A stretch of 64,000 nt of DNA from Dipteris shenzhenensis (taxonomy: Eukaryota > Polypodiophyta > Polypodiopsida > Gleicheniales): NCBI GenBank assembly GCA_047967505.1, contig CM106538.1. The stretch is one strand, 5' to 3'. Under the pieces are notes generated by a model. It did no database searches, was not told where the DNA came from, and saw nothing but the letters and a program-made list of their open reading frames with translations. Shown here in pieces: positions 20,701-31,074 of this stretch. Position 1 is the stretch's first letter; each line of letters opens with the position of its first letter. Made by a program: the position numbers and the translations under genes.

Positions 20701-22471
20701 TGCTTGGCGGAGGTGGAAGCACTTGTGCTTTCTTTCTCAGAAGTCGCTTCGGTTGGATCGGAATGATAGGGTCCTTCGTAGCCGCTTTCTGTTGGCGTGT
20801 AATTACATTGATAGGTTGTGACCTTAGACTTGCCGGACCCAGACTTTGATGGTCCACCCCAATGATGCCGATGGGGACGTCAGGCTTAACCTCTATTTGT
20901 TCTGGGACCTTATTTTTCATGGGACAATCCATACAGGCATGTCCTATGCCACAATCTCTGCAGAGCGGTTGGAAAGTGGCTGGGCTACCACGATGAGGGC
21001 ACTCTGCGATTCTATGATTTTCTCCACAACCGTAACACTTGATTGGTGCGCGAAATGTGTTGGGTCACACTTGATTTGCATAGACTGGTATTAGACCCTC
21101 TGCACCTTCTACATAGTACACTGGGTACTCTGCTTCATACTCAAATAGTGAGTCTACTTCTTCGGCTTGTAATTGATGTATGGGGACTGCCTGAGGAGCT
21201 GGATTTGGTGCTCTTGGATACGGTCGTGGATTCAGATTCCTGAGTAGTTGTGGGACTTGTGTCCGAACGGGAACAGGATTTAGTCTCGGAGCTGGGGGCG
21301 CTTGTGCAAGTGTCAGTTGCCTGTATACTGGCATGGGTGCCGCTTGGTATTGTGGTGGTCGAGGCGGATTGTTGCGCATGTTGAAGATGCAACTGGTCTC
21401 ATCATGGCCGCCGACGACACAGATATGGCACCACAACCGTGGCGGTGGATTTGCTTGGGCATTGATTCTTGCTCTTAGGACTGGGCATTCATTTGCTGTA
21501 TGATTTGCCAAGCAGTGTGGGCACCAGACATTTTCTCGCCGTGGATATGTTTGAGTTGGCGGCTGAGACAAGTGAAGTTTTTGATCCATGGCCTGCATCA
21601 TATCTTCTTTCAGCTTCAAGGTCATGGCCTCGAGGCGATCTTCATTGGATGTTTCGGCAGAGTCCTTTGATTTACCTTTTTTCGAGTGCTTATCTCGTGT
21701 ATTTGATCTGGCATCATCACTGCTAGTGTCTGAATCTGTCATGCCATCTTCGATGTCAATGGCTGCCGCATGAGCAGCACTGAATGTTTCATAGCTACTT
21801 ATCTTTTTCATATCCTTGCGAATTTTCTTTCGTAGACCTGCTATGAACCATGCCGTGAGGTACTTTGCATCTGGGCGTGGGTCACATTTGGCGATCAATC
21901 TCTTCATCTTTCCCAGGTATGTGCGTACATCTTTCCTCCGGCCTTGTTCGATCTTGCTGAGTTGGAGAGCGGGATCATCTTGTAGCCTCTCCGTTTGAAA
22001 GCGACGTTTGAATTCGGTTTGAAGTAGGTCCCATGTGGCACGTTCTTCCACAAGAAGGTCGAGGTACCATTCTGACGCCTCATCAGTTAAGGCCATTGGA
22101 AACCAAGCCACCTTAGTTTCATGGGATTGATCACCACCTGCTCGACATGCGGCATCAAAATGTTGGAGGAAGTGAGCAGGGTCTCCCCTACCATTATATT
22201 TGGGAAGTTCCAGTTTTCCCAAGGGGCGTCGGCCGTGATTGTTGTGATTTCGTCGATTGAAGAAGTTGTCAGCCTCGGCATCGAGCTCGATGTCCCCATC
22301 ATGCTCAGGACGACGTCCAGCCATGTTGGGGCGTGGAGGAGTTAAAGGAAGTTGTTGAATCTCAGGGGGGAATTCGGGGTAGAGGATTGGCGGGGGCGGT
22401 TGTTGCAGTGGAGTTAGTTGCGGATTGGGCGAGCGTTGGAGTCGAAGTCGTTGGCCGGAACGTAACTGCAT
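20612..22471 (-). pseudogene. Gypsy gag with zinc knuckles
   Basis: ATG at 22471 (MQLRSGQRL). A retrotransposon gag domain follows with LPKYNGRGDPAHFLQHFD, TDEASEWYLDLL, FKRRFQ and TYLGKMKRLI. Then come knuckle-like CPHCLANHTANEC and CHICVVGGHDETSC. A TGA at 21065-21067 (GTG TGA CCC) breaks the frame. The same frame then continues with CYGCGENHRIAEC and CRDCGIGHACMDC, clear knuckles, and ends at 20612. The TGA could be a former CGA (CpG transition). A frame change between 20612 and 20700 separates gag from protease. It could be a mutation or a programmed shift. Confidence 0.9.
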
Positions 22472-23290
22472 GCAGATGGTGCGTGATTTGCCAAGGGTAT
22501 CGCTACCCCACGTGTGGGTGTGGAGGTGGTGCTGTTAGGAGAGTTAGAGTGGTGTTAGTTTGTGTAGGGACTGTCGTGTTAATAATGTGCCTAAGATTGT
22601 CCTACGTGTGTAGGGAAATGTGCCGATGCAAACGGATCGTTAATCGGAGGTCGCGGCGTGAAAATACGAGTCAATTAATGCAAAATGAGGCCCATCGGGG
22701 GCACGAACGAACGTGTGCTAGGGATGCCGAAATGGTGTGCAATGGGTTGGAAAAATACCCCGTAACGTGGTGTTTCCGTGTGTGAAATCTGGGTTCAAAC
22801 GGGGTCCAATTTGGGTCCCAAACGGATGAGTTTCGAGGGGTTAAAGGAGGGGTAAATTTGGCGTTTGGGGGGTCCTAATGGTGGTGTGAATGGACTTTAA
22901 GTCCAACCGAGGGGTTGAAACCAAGTGACTCTAGTTAGACTAACTAACCTAGATCCTCCCAGTTACTGTAACTGGGAGGTTAAACTAACTGCAGTTAGAT
23001 ACTAACTGAAGAGTTAGTCTAACGTAACCGAGGGCTAACTAAACTAACCTAACCGTAGTTACTACTAACCAAACCTACGTAGCTAATCTAACTGAGGTTA
23101 ACTAACCAGCCTAGTTATCCTAACCTAACTAACCTAACCTAACTGTAGTTAGGACTAACTAACCTAGGGTTAATCGACTAACCTAACCTAACTGTAGTTA
23201 GTACTAACCTAACTATGGTTAAACTAACCCTAGAGTTTAGTTTGGTTAGGTTTAGTTATATTTATTTATTTTATTTTATTTTTTTTGTGT
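22472..23290. repeat. Gypsy leader with CTAACCTAACT-type degenerate repeats
   Basis: 22472-22920 has no clear coding. From about 22920 to 23270 the sequence is a run of AACTAACC / CTAACCTAACT / TGTAGTTAG phrases. They are shorter and less regular than plant telomere repeats. Confidence 0.7.
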
Positions 23291-23291
23291 T

Positions 23292-24860
23292 TGGTTAGGT
23301 GGGGGGCTGCCCGGCGGCGGCGGGGGTGGCGCGGGCTAGGGAGCGCGGGGGTGGCGCGCGGGGGGTGGGGGAGGCAGGTGAGGGGGTGCGCGGGGGTGTG
23401 AGGGGAGTGCGAGGGGGGTGTCTGCGAGGGGGTGTGTGAGGGGGGTGCGGGGAGGGGCGGGGGAGGGCGGGGGATAGAGAGGAGAGGGGGCGGGTTGAGT
23501 GCGGGGAGGGGCGGGGGAGGGCGGGGGGCGGCGCTGTGTGCACCGCCGCGGGGGCGGGGGCGGGTAGCCGGGGGGCGGGGTTGCGGGCGGGGGCTGGGCT
23601 ACGGGTGGGGGTGGGCGGGGGGTGAGAGAGGACAGGGGGCGGGGTGGCGCGGGCTGGGGGGTTGGCTGCGGGTGGGGGTGGCGCGAGGCGCGCCACCGTG
23701 GGACGGCTCTGGGCTGCGGCGGGGTGGCACGGTGCGCGCCGCCGCGGGGGGCGGGGTTGCAGGCAGGGGCGGCGCGGGGTCGCCGCCGCGGGGCGGCGGC
23801 CGGGGTGGAGGGGCACGGGGCGCGTCGCCGTGGGGCGGCTCTGCGCTGCGGCGGGGTGGCGCGGTGCACGCCGCCGCGGGGGGCGGGGTTGCGGGCGGGG
23901 GCGGTGCGGGGTCGCCGCCGCGGGGCGACGGCCGGGGTGGAGGGGCGCGGGGCGGCGGCGCTGCATGCGCCGCCGCGGGGGGTAGGGGGGGGGTACAGAG
24001 AGGGGGGGGTAAGGGGGAGGGGGAGAGGGGGGGTGAAGGGGCGAACGTAAGGGGGTGGGGGGGAGAGAGAGAGGAGAGGGGGGGGGTGGAGGGTCGAACG
24101 TAAGGGGTGGGGGAGAGAGAGAGAGGAGCGAATGAGAGAGAGAGGGGGTGGGGGAGGGGGAGAACGAGGGGGGAGAGGGGAGCGAGTGAGAGAGAGAGGG
24201 GGTGGGGGAGGGGGAGGGGGAGGGGGAGAGGGGGAGGGGGGGGTGGTAGTGGAGGGGGAGGGGGAGAGGGGGAGGTGAGGGGGAGGTGGTAGTGGAGGGG
24301 GAGTGGGAGAGGGGGAGGGGGGAGGTGGTAGTGGAGGGGGAGGGGGAGAGGGGGAGGTGGTAGTGGAGGGGGAGTGGGAGAGGGGGAGGGGGGAGGTGGT
24401 AGTGGAGGGGGAGAGGGGAGGTGGTAGTGGAGGGGGAGGGGGAGAGGGGGAGGTGAGGGGGAGGTGGTAGTGGAGGGGGAGTGGGAGAGGGGGAGGGGGG
24501 AGGTGGTAGTGGAGGGGAAGAGGGGAGGTGGTAGTGAGGGGGAGGCGGAAGAGGGGGAGGTGAGGGGGAGGTGGAGATGAAGGGGGAGGGGGAAGAGGGG
24601 AGGTGGTAGTGGAGGGGGAGAGGGGGGAAAGATGGTGGTGGAGGGGGAGAGGGAGGGGGGTGGTGGAGGGGGGGATGAAGAGGGAGAGGGAGAGGGGAGG
24701 TGGAGATGGAGGGGGAGGGGGAGAGGGGGAGATGGTGGTGGGGGGGGAGGGGGAGATGAAGGGGGAGGGGGAGAGGGGGAGGTGGTGGTGGAGAGGGGGA
24801 GGTGGTGGTGGAGGGGGGAAGGTGGGGGAGGTGGTGATGATGGGGGAGGGGTAAAAGAGC
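23292..24860. repeat. Long G-rich low-complexity block (C-rich on the element's RNA strand)
   Basis: About 1.55 kb of GGGG runs on the plus strand. First is a GC-rich half (GGCGGGGTTGC, CGCCGCGGGG, with an internal duplication of about 125 bp near 23690-23950). Then comes a purine half with GGTGGTAGTGGAGGGGGAG repeated many times. Open frames through it on both strands are low-complexity Pro or Gly/Arg strings and I do not take them as genes. Many G4-type motifs are present. Confidence 0.85.
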
Positions 24861-25160
24861 AACAAAAAAAAAAAACTGAAAGACGGAAATTGAAAAGCAA
24901 GGCGAAGTGGTTACCTGACGCTCTCCAAGTCTTTCTCGATGGAACGGGATTGTCGCGGAACAATGGACGGTGGGTGGAAGGCTAGGTCATCGCTGCGAGA
25001 AGGGCTCGATGTCACTTACATGGTGAGGATAGGAGTAAGGGGGCAGTCGATGGAGAGGGAGGAGTGTCTTGCGTGGGGCTCAGAAGGAGGAAGAGAATGG
25101 AGGCAAAAAGTGTGAGATGAAGAATGAGGGGGGTGGAGTAGGTTTTTATAGGTTTGGATT

Positions 25161-25198
25161 TTAGGTTTAGGGTTTAGGTTTAGGGTTTAACCCTAAAC
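25161..25198. repeat. Telomere-like TTTAGGG repeats in the Gypsy leader
   Basis: GGTTTAGGGTTTAGGTTTAG followed by GGTTTAACCCTAAAC gives about four TTTAGGG-type units ending in an inverted AACCCTAAA. On the transcribed strand it forms telo-box-like AAACCCTA motifs. Confidence 0.8.
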
Positions 25199-25368
25199 TC
25201 TTCCCGAGCCATAACTCTTAATGGAGAGCTCAGTTTGCCTTTCTGTAAAAAGGTAAAATGATCGTAATTGAAAGCTCTTCGCAACCGTGTCCACTACCTA
25301 GCCTAATTGTACATCATGTGGCTTTTACACCTACCTACGCATGTTTACTCGCTACTTGAGACGCTAGT

Positions 25369-25388
25369 CTCCGCGGCAACGGCGCCAA
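25369..25388 (-). other. Primer-binding site, tRNA-Asp type
   Basis: On the minus strand TGGCGCCGTTGCCGCGGAG follows the 5' LTR after two spacer bases. It matches the tRNA-Asp-type primer site (TGGCGCCGTTGCC...) used by Tat/Athila-like plant Gypsy elements. Confidence 0.88.
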
Positions 25389-25389
25389 A

Positions 25390-26652
25390 TGTTGGCTCTT
25401 TCCTACTGTTTTGGTAGGAAGAGCTAGGTAATCTATGTTGCAGGGTTCCGAGGCTTTTTGTCACCTACAAATATATTGGAATTGTCGTTGTAGTATATAT
25501 GTAGCTTAGGACCTCGAGTCGTGTTCCGGTGAGAGACGTAGGCTTAAGTGTGGTGAGTAAACATAATGCAAGCATGTGTAAAAGGCACGTAAACCATTGT
25601 TGTTGGGGTAATGAAGGCTTTCACCTTCATTGGGGGTTGTAGGGTTTAGGAGGAGTTTAAGGGTTCAGAAGGAGGTTGTAGGGTTTAGAAAGAGTTCAAG
25701 GGTTTAGGAGAAGTTCCAGGGTTCAGAAGGAGGTTCCAGGATTTAGAAAGAGTTCCAGGGTTTAGAAGGAGGTCCAAGGTTGAGAAGGAGTCCAGGGTTA
25801 GAGGGAGGATTCAAGGTTCAGAGTAGAATACATGGTGGAGAACTCATCTCCCTCGTAGATCATGGAGTATAAGGGTTTAGGAAAGCATAGGAGTGGGAGA
25901 GGAAGAAGGTGTAAGAGCATGGGTGAAGGAAGAGAAAGAGGAGGAAGGAGGAGGAGGGAAGAGGAGGAGGGAGAGGGAGGAGAGAGGAGGAGGAGGAGGA
26001 GGAGGGAGGAGGAGGAGGAGGAGGAGGAGGGAGGAGGAGGAGAAGGAGGAAGGAGAAGGAGGGAGGAGGGTGGGTTGCAGGGTTGGAGGAGAGGGGAGAA
26101 GGGTTGCAAGGTTAGGACATGCTTTTGGACGTGCAGTGCAAGGAAGCATGGACACTTGAGACAAATGCTTGGAATACCAATGTAGACTCAACACAATGCC
26201 CCAAGAGTGTGGGCTTCATTCCATTATGGGGTATTTATACAAGTTGGAGAGCTTCTCTCTCTGCATGTAACACAAAGTCGTATCACAAAGTTGTAACACA
26301 AAGTTGTATCACAAAGTCATAACACAAAGTTGTGTCACAAAGTCGTAACACAAAGTTGTGTCACAAAGTCGTAACACGTTCTCTCTCTTCATGTAGAAGA
26401 TGTAACACAAAGTTGTTACACAAAGTTGTTACACAAAGTTGTAACACAAAGTTGTGTCACAAAGTTGTATCACAAAGTCGTAACACATTCTCTCTCTTCA
26501 TGTAGACAAACTCGTAACACAAAGTTGTTACACAAAGTCGTAACATAAAGTTGTGTCTAGAAGTTGTAACACAAAGTTGTAACACAAAGTTGTATCACAA
26601 AGTTGTATCACCTTCTCTTTCTTCATAAGTTCATGTTGGCACAGAGTCAACA
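25390..26652 (-). repeat. 5' LTR of the Gypsy element
   Basis: Near identical to 13906-15192, with scattered single-base differences (for example GAGCTGGG versus GAGCTAGG) and a shorter purine block. Same internal repeat structure. Confidence 0.93.
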
Positions 26653-27054
26653 TAGATGCGGTTTTCAAACCTACTTTTAGCGCGCTTGCTTTTCTTCACA
26701 TACTTTTAGCATCGTGCAGCACTTTTAGCATCGTGCAGCTTGCTTTGCTATTAATAGACAATTCTGAGAATCCACACTTATCTCCAAGCACCCACACTTA
26801 TCTCCAGGCTTACACAATCATCTCCAAGCACACAAGAGAAGAGGGTGAACAAGGAAGAGAAGAAAGAGAAGCAGCTTTGAAGAAGAACAAGAAGCTTCCA
26901 TACCTCTATCCAAGGTAAGTCTCTTTACGGTTGATCTTCTTTGAAAGTTGCTCTCTTTGGATTCGTCCTTTGTCGTATCCAAGAAACGAATGTTTTTGGT
27001 ACTAGCGTTGTGCTTTTGTGTTGGGCGCATGTCCTTTTCGAGTTTTTAGAATAG

Positions 27055-27190
27055 TCCATTTGTCGAAGCGCGTCTATAGACACATCTGAGAGCGCGTCTA
27101 AAAGTGCATCTAAGAGCACGTCTATAGACGCATCTACTCTGTTTTTGGAAACAAATAGCCGCATCTATAAACGCGCTGTTATACACGAAG
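27055..27190. repeat. GCGTCTATA-like array
   Basis: GCGCGTCTATAGACAC, GCGCGTCTAAAAG, CACGTCTATAGACGC and GCATCTATAAACGCG are arranged on both strands. Same motif family as the arrays at 6690, 13775 and 29685. Confidence 0.75.
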
Positions 27191-27204
27191 ATAGATGCAC
27201 TTTG

Positions 27205-27935
27205 TTATTTTTCCCTAGCCTGGCTTTCCCTTCCCTTCCCTTCCCTTCCCTTCCCTTTCCTTTCCTTTCTCTTTCCTCTTCCCTTTCCCTTTCTACTTCC
27301 ACTTCCAAGAAAAGGATTGCATATTGAATGATGGAAATAAGTGATTGTATGAATGAAGAAAGGGATTGCATGAATGATGGAAAGGGATTGCATGATTGAA
27401 GAAGGGGATTGCATGAATGATGGAAAGGGAAAGCATGATTGAAAAAAGGGATTGCACTCTATATTTTCCTCTCTATTTCCTTCTCTCTTTTATCCTCTCT
27501 TTCCTTCTCTTTTCGTCTCTCTTTTTCTCTCTTATCTCCTCTCTTTTTCTCTCTTTTTTTCTATTCTCTTTTCCTCTCCTTTCTCCTCTCTTTCCTTCTC
27601 TCTTTTATCCTCTCTTTCCCTCTCTTTCCGTGGTAATTTTTCTCTCTTATCTCCTCTCTTTTTTTCTCCTCTCTTTTCCTCTCTTTTCCTCTCCTTTCTC
27701 CTCTCTTTTATCCCCACTTTTTCTCTCTTTTTCTCCTCTCTTTTCCTCTCCTTTCTCCTCTCTTTTATCCTCACTTTTTCTCTCTTTTTCTCCTCTCTTT
27801 TCCTCTCCTTTATCCTCTCTTTTATCCCCACTTTTCCTCTCTTTTCTACTCTCTTTCCTTCTCTCTTTTTCTCTCTTTTTCTCTTCTTTTTCTCTTCTCA
27901 GCTCATCAGTAATTTTCTTTTTTTCTTTTTTCTAG
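27205..27935. repeat. Pyrimidine-rich tract with tandem repeats
   Basis: (TTCCC)n at about 27225-27265. A purine minisatellite (GGGATTGCATGAATGATGGAAA type) lies at about 27350-27450. Then comes a CT-rich stretch with a 57-bp period marked by TATCCCCACTTTT at about 27709, 27766 and 27823. Open frames here are Ser/Leu/Phe low complexity only. Confidence 0.85.
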
Positions 27936-28049
27936 TTTATCATGTGGCTAGGAAGCTCTTCAGGCTCACCTGATCTTCGGGAGACCATATTTTGTGAGTT
28001 ATATAACCTTTTGGGGTAGCCTCCCAGTCCTGGGGAGTTATACGGCTAT

Positions 28050-29382
28050 ATGATGGGTACTCTAAACACCCCCCAGGAGTCGGCACTACAAACTCCAAAC
28101 CACCCCAACCCCACACTAGCTAAGATTACCCCAGTGGAGTCAACACAGCCCAGCCGGCTACACAACCAAGCCCCTTCTCCCATGCCGTCCTATGTCCCTT
28201 CCCCCATGCCGTGAGGAGGCCCTCCTGCCTCACAGCGCTGTTGGTGTACTCCTATGCAGTCGAGACTCTGTTCTCCAGCTAGGAGTGGTCCACGCAGTCA
28301 TGTGCAGTCAAGAGTCACTTCTCTAGCTATGAGTGGCCAGCGTACTAGCTCGACACGGCACAGTAGCAGGTGTAGTAGTAGGGAGAGCAGTGGGGGATGC
28401 ATGGCACAGTGCTTTGGGAGGGGTGGTGGTGCGGATGAGGATGATTCAAATGATTTAGACGTTCCTCCGGGCGATGGTACGATCTACTATGACATCACTC
28501 AGACAGGAGGCATCTTGATGGATGCACGAGGGAAGGACATCATGGCCTTCATGTGCCCTGTAATTGCTAACAATTACAGAGATTTCTTTATTCACTACAA
28601 AGACCATCCAAAGAGGTTGGCTCATGAGACCCTCACTAATGTTCGCTCTAGGTATCCTAACCCCCCCAATGTATAGTTCATAAATAAATGGGTCAAGTCA
28701 AAGATTATTACGATACTTGCCAATAAAAGATCTTCGCTTAAGAGGCAGGCACTAGCGGAGCTTATGAGGCTCGAGGGAGGTCAACCACCAAGGGGCCCAC
28801 CCCACACCGCTCACAAGCATGAGTGGAAGAAAGCAATGAAGTCAGCGAGGGAGGAACCCAGTCTGCAACGCGTGGAGGCACGAAAAATCCAAATGGAACA
28901 ATATGGAAGCGTGCATTTTGGAGCAGGGGGTGTTGAATCAAGGGAGGCCCAATTTGTAAGTATCGATCTCAAATTATATTGTTTATGTAGTTTATTAGGA
29001 GGTTGTTTCTTTGTACTAACCCCTCCACAAATTGTGCCATCTTGCAGCTTGATATCGTGGGCAGGTACCCTACTCCTGTCGAGATAGCCTACCACCGCCA
29101 CCATCGCAGAGGAGATACATGGAGGCACTTCTATAATGACGGGTTGATTACTAAGGAGCAGTATATCCGGGCTACTAGAGCGCCCCCCGAGGTATTTGAA
29201 AGTAATTAAATAATGTCAATATTATAAGTAAAGATTTGATTTTTCATACATTGATATATGTTGTCCCTTGTTTATAGGCCCCTGCACAAGAAGATGAGGA
29301 AGAAGACGAGGAAGAAGGAGGTGGAGAAAGGAGCAGAGAAGGGAGCATAGAAGGGAGTGAGGATGTGGAGAACTTAGATTAG
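28050..29382 (+). pseudogene. Three-exon gene of unknown family, probable CACTA TnpA-like cargo, with two nonsense codons
   Basis: Exons 28050-28955, 29048-29191 and 29278-29382 join in phase 0 across introns with GTAAGT...TTGCAG and GTATTT...TTATAG borders, giving 384 residues. The N-terminus is Pro/Ser-rich. A central basic region has YYDITQTGGILMDARG, YRDFFIHYKDHPKR and WVKSKIITILANKRSS, then HEWKKAMKSAREEPS and RYPTPVEIAYHRHHRRGDTW. The C-terminus is Asp/Glu-rich. In-frame TGA (28212-28214) and TAG (28674-28676) interrupt exon 1; both fit C-to-T change of CGA and CAG. The position between GCGTCTATA arrays and the composition suggest a CACTA second gene, but no definite domain was recognised. 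Confidence 0.6.
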
Positions 29383-29684
29383 TTGTAGAAGTAGTGCTAG
29401 CTACTCTTTTTTGTACTTAAAGCCACTGGCTTGGCTTCGTGCCTCTTGTATATACACTCCTCTTATTTTTGGTACTTGAAGCCACAGGACGTGGCTTAGC
29501 TTTGTGCTATATGTACATACAAGCTTTTTTTGAGCTATGAATTAATATACACTCTTTTTAATTAAAATGCGGTTGGCTATAAGAATTGAACTACACAATG
29601 TGGAAATGGGATTCCTGTAACTACATAGCGTACACAACATACACAGCATTCTGTTCAAGCACACAAAATTTAAAAAATATTATG
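29383..29684. other. 3' flank, no gene seen
   Basis: A degenerate pair of GTACTT(A/G)AAGCCAC units occurs at about 29416 and 29471. AT-rich, no conserved frame. Confidence 0.4.
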
Positions 29685-30010
29685 TAGCGTGTCTATCAGG
29701 GCGTCTACAAATGCATCTATATACGCGTCTGTCTATTCGAGGGGCATCTATTTGTGCATCTACAAACGTGTCTATAAATGCATCTATAAATGTGTCTATA
29801 AACGCGTTTAAGAATGCATCTATCTGTTTTTTAAAATTTCTAGCAGAGCATCTATTTACGCATCTATATGTGCATCTATAGGCACGTCTACTTGCTATAT
29901 AGATGCGCCTTTAAATGTGGGTCTCTACACACACGAATAGACATGCAAATAGATGTGCTTGTAAGTTTTTTTTAAAGTTGAGTAAACGCGTCTGTGTGCG
30001 CATCTGTAGG
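29685..30010. repeat. GCGTCTATA-like array (largest)
   Basis: About 25 variants of G(C/T)(G/A)TCTATA, such as GCGTCTACAAATGC, GCATCTATATACGC, GTGTCTATAAACGC and GCACGTCTA, fill the stretch. The density and mixed orientation fit a CACTA subterminal region. I did not find a convincing CACTA...TAGTG terminus beyond it. Confidence 0.75.
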
Positions 30011-30310
30011 TGCTTTGTCTTGTTGTGTTAGCATGCATGATTACTACGAGTGCAGTAAATTATAGTAATGAGGGATTAGAGGTGATTAGGTTTCATGATT
30101 TACTTTTGTGGGAATTACTGCCTGATGGTGGTGGCTGTCATCAACCATGGCTATGATTCCACCATGCCACTGCTCACCCACCACCACACTTTAGCATGCA
30201 TGATCACTACGAGTGTAGTAAAAATTACCAGTCATGCCACTGCTCACCCACCACTGCACTTTAGCATCACTACGAGTGTAGTGAAAGCTACTAGTCACCA
30301 GTAATGAGTG
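30011..30310. repeat. Tandem repeats with CACTACGAGTGTAGTG palindrome
   Basis: ACTGCTCACCCACCAC...TTTAGCAT...CACTACGAGTGTAGT occurs twice (about 30165-30222 and 30239-30281), with related phrases at 30040. CACTACGAGTGTAGTG is a 16-bp imperfect palindrome. Confidence 0.7.
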
Positions 30311-31074
30311 ATTAGACATGGTAATGAGAATTACTACCCCATGGTGGTGGCTCTCATCAACCATGTCTATTGTGGCTAAGTTAATTACCAGCCACCGGAG
30401 TGCCACCACATGCCGTCTTCTTCATGATTACCAGCTCGTATGGTGGATTCCACCATGGTGGCTTGCAATTAATATGGATGGAACCCCGGGCTCCAGCCAC
30501 CACGGTGGCTCAAACTTTATATATATATAAGATCCGTGGCATTTGGCATTTTACTACGTTGCTCTAATCTGCCCATGCTCTGCTACTTTTCTCCACACCC
30601 GTCCTCTATCTTCTCTCTTTTCCACCGCTGCTCTACTTTGCTCCACGCTCCCTCCTCCAACTCCCATCATTGCATCTGCTCCCTCATCTTTTGCTCACCC
30701 ACTCATCTTCAGCATGCCTAGTTGGTGCCCCCCTCGATGCTCTATGATTCTCACCTTGACAGTGTAGTCAAGTATTCCATTCCCTTAACCGTTTCCATTT
30801 ATATCCCTCTTGAACGTTTAGTTCTCCCTTGCAATATCAAGCCTCCACTATTCCATTTCCTTCACTGCTTCATCTTCTATCCCTCTTGACCATTTCTTTC
30901 TTACTTGCACTCTTCCTGCAACTTCTATCCCCTCTTTCTTTCTTACTTGCACTCTTCCTACAACTTCTATCCCCTCTTGTAATGGACCCTGCACAGTCTG
31001 AGAGTTCCTCACACAATCTTTTCTCCCCCTCTATAGCACAGTGTTAGAGCCCCTCCTCCCCTCTTCTTAAAATC
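30311..31074. other. No gene seen; pyrimidine-rich leader-like sequence
   Basis: A TATATATATAA stretch at about 30519 is followed by CT-rich sequence, including a 43-bp duplication (TTTCTTACTTGCACTCTTCC units near 30895 and 30939). It could be the promoter and leader of the coiled-coil pseudogene downstream. Confidence 0.4.

Larger units (their letters stand above)
13906..26652 (-). mobile_element. Ty3/Gypsy LTR retrotransposon, complete, 12.7 kb
   Basis: LTRs at 13906-15192 (1,287 bp) and 25390-26652 (1,263 bp) are flanked by the 5-bp duplication TAGAT (13901-13905 and 26653-26657). Ends are TGTTG...CAACA. The coding strand is minus, so the right LTR is the 5' LTR. The primer site next to it fits tRNA-Asp, as in Tat/Athila-type plant Gypsy elements. 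Order is gag, zinc knuckles, protease, RT, RNase H, integrase. A 2.9-kb leader before gag holds a G-rich low-complexity block. All reading frames carry disabling changes, so this copy is not autonomous as read. Confidence 0.95.
26653..28049 (+). other. Leader/promoter-like region of the downstream three-exon gene, with repeats
   Basis: 26653-26662 continues the array split by the Gypsy element. 26700-26910 looks like a promoter and 5' untranslated exon, with the short repeat ACTTTTAGCATCGTGCAGC and a donor-like CAAG|GTAAGT at about 26914. A further GCGTCTATA array and a pyrimidine tract (own entries) lie in what would be a long leader intron. No coding frame of note is seen. Confidence 0.45.

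Noticed and set aside
22920-23270. CTAACC-rich block considered as an interstitial telomere
   Set aside because: The unit is CTAACC/CTAACT with GTAGTTAG interruptions, not the plant CCCTAAA repeat. The true telomere-like motif is the short one at 25161-25198.
23295-24963. Long open frames (up to 509 codons) through the G-rich block on both strands
   Set aside because: Translations are low-complexity Pro, Gly or Arg strings produced by base composition. There is no domain, and three frames on each strand stay open equally.
27417-27973. Open frames of 170 codons in the pyrimidine tract, looking like hydrophobic membrane protein
   Set aside because: Ser/Leu/Phe repetition comes from the CT repeat itself. 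No start context and no conservation signal.
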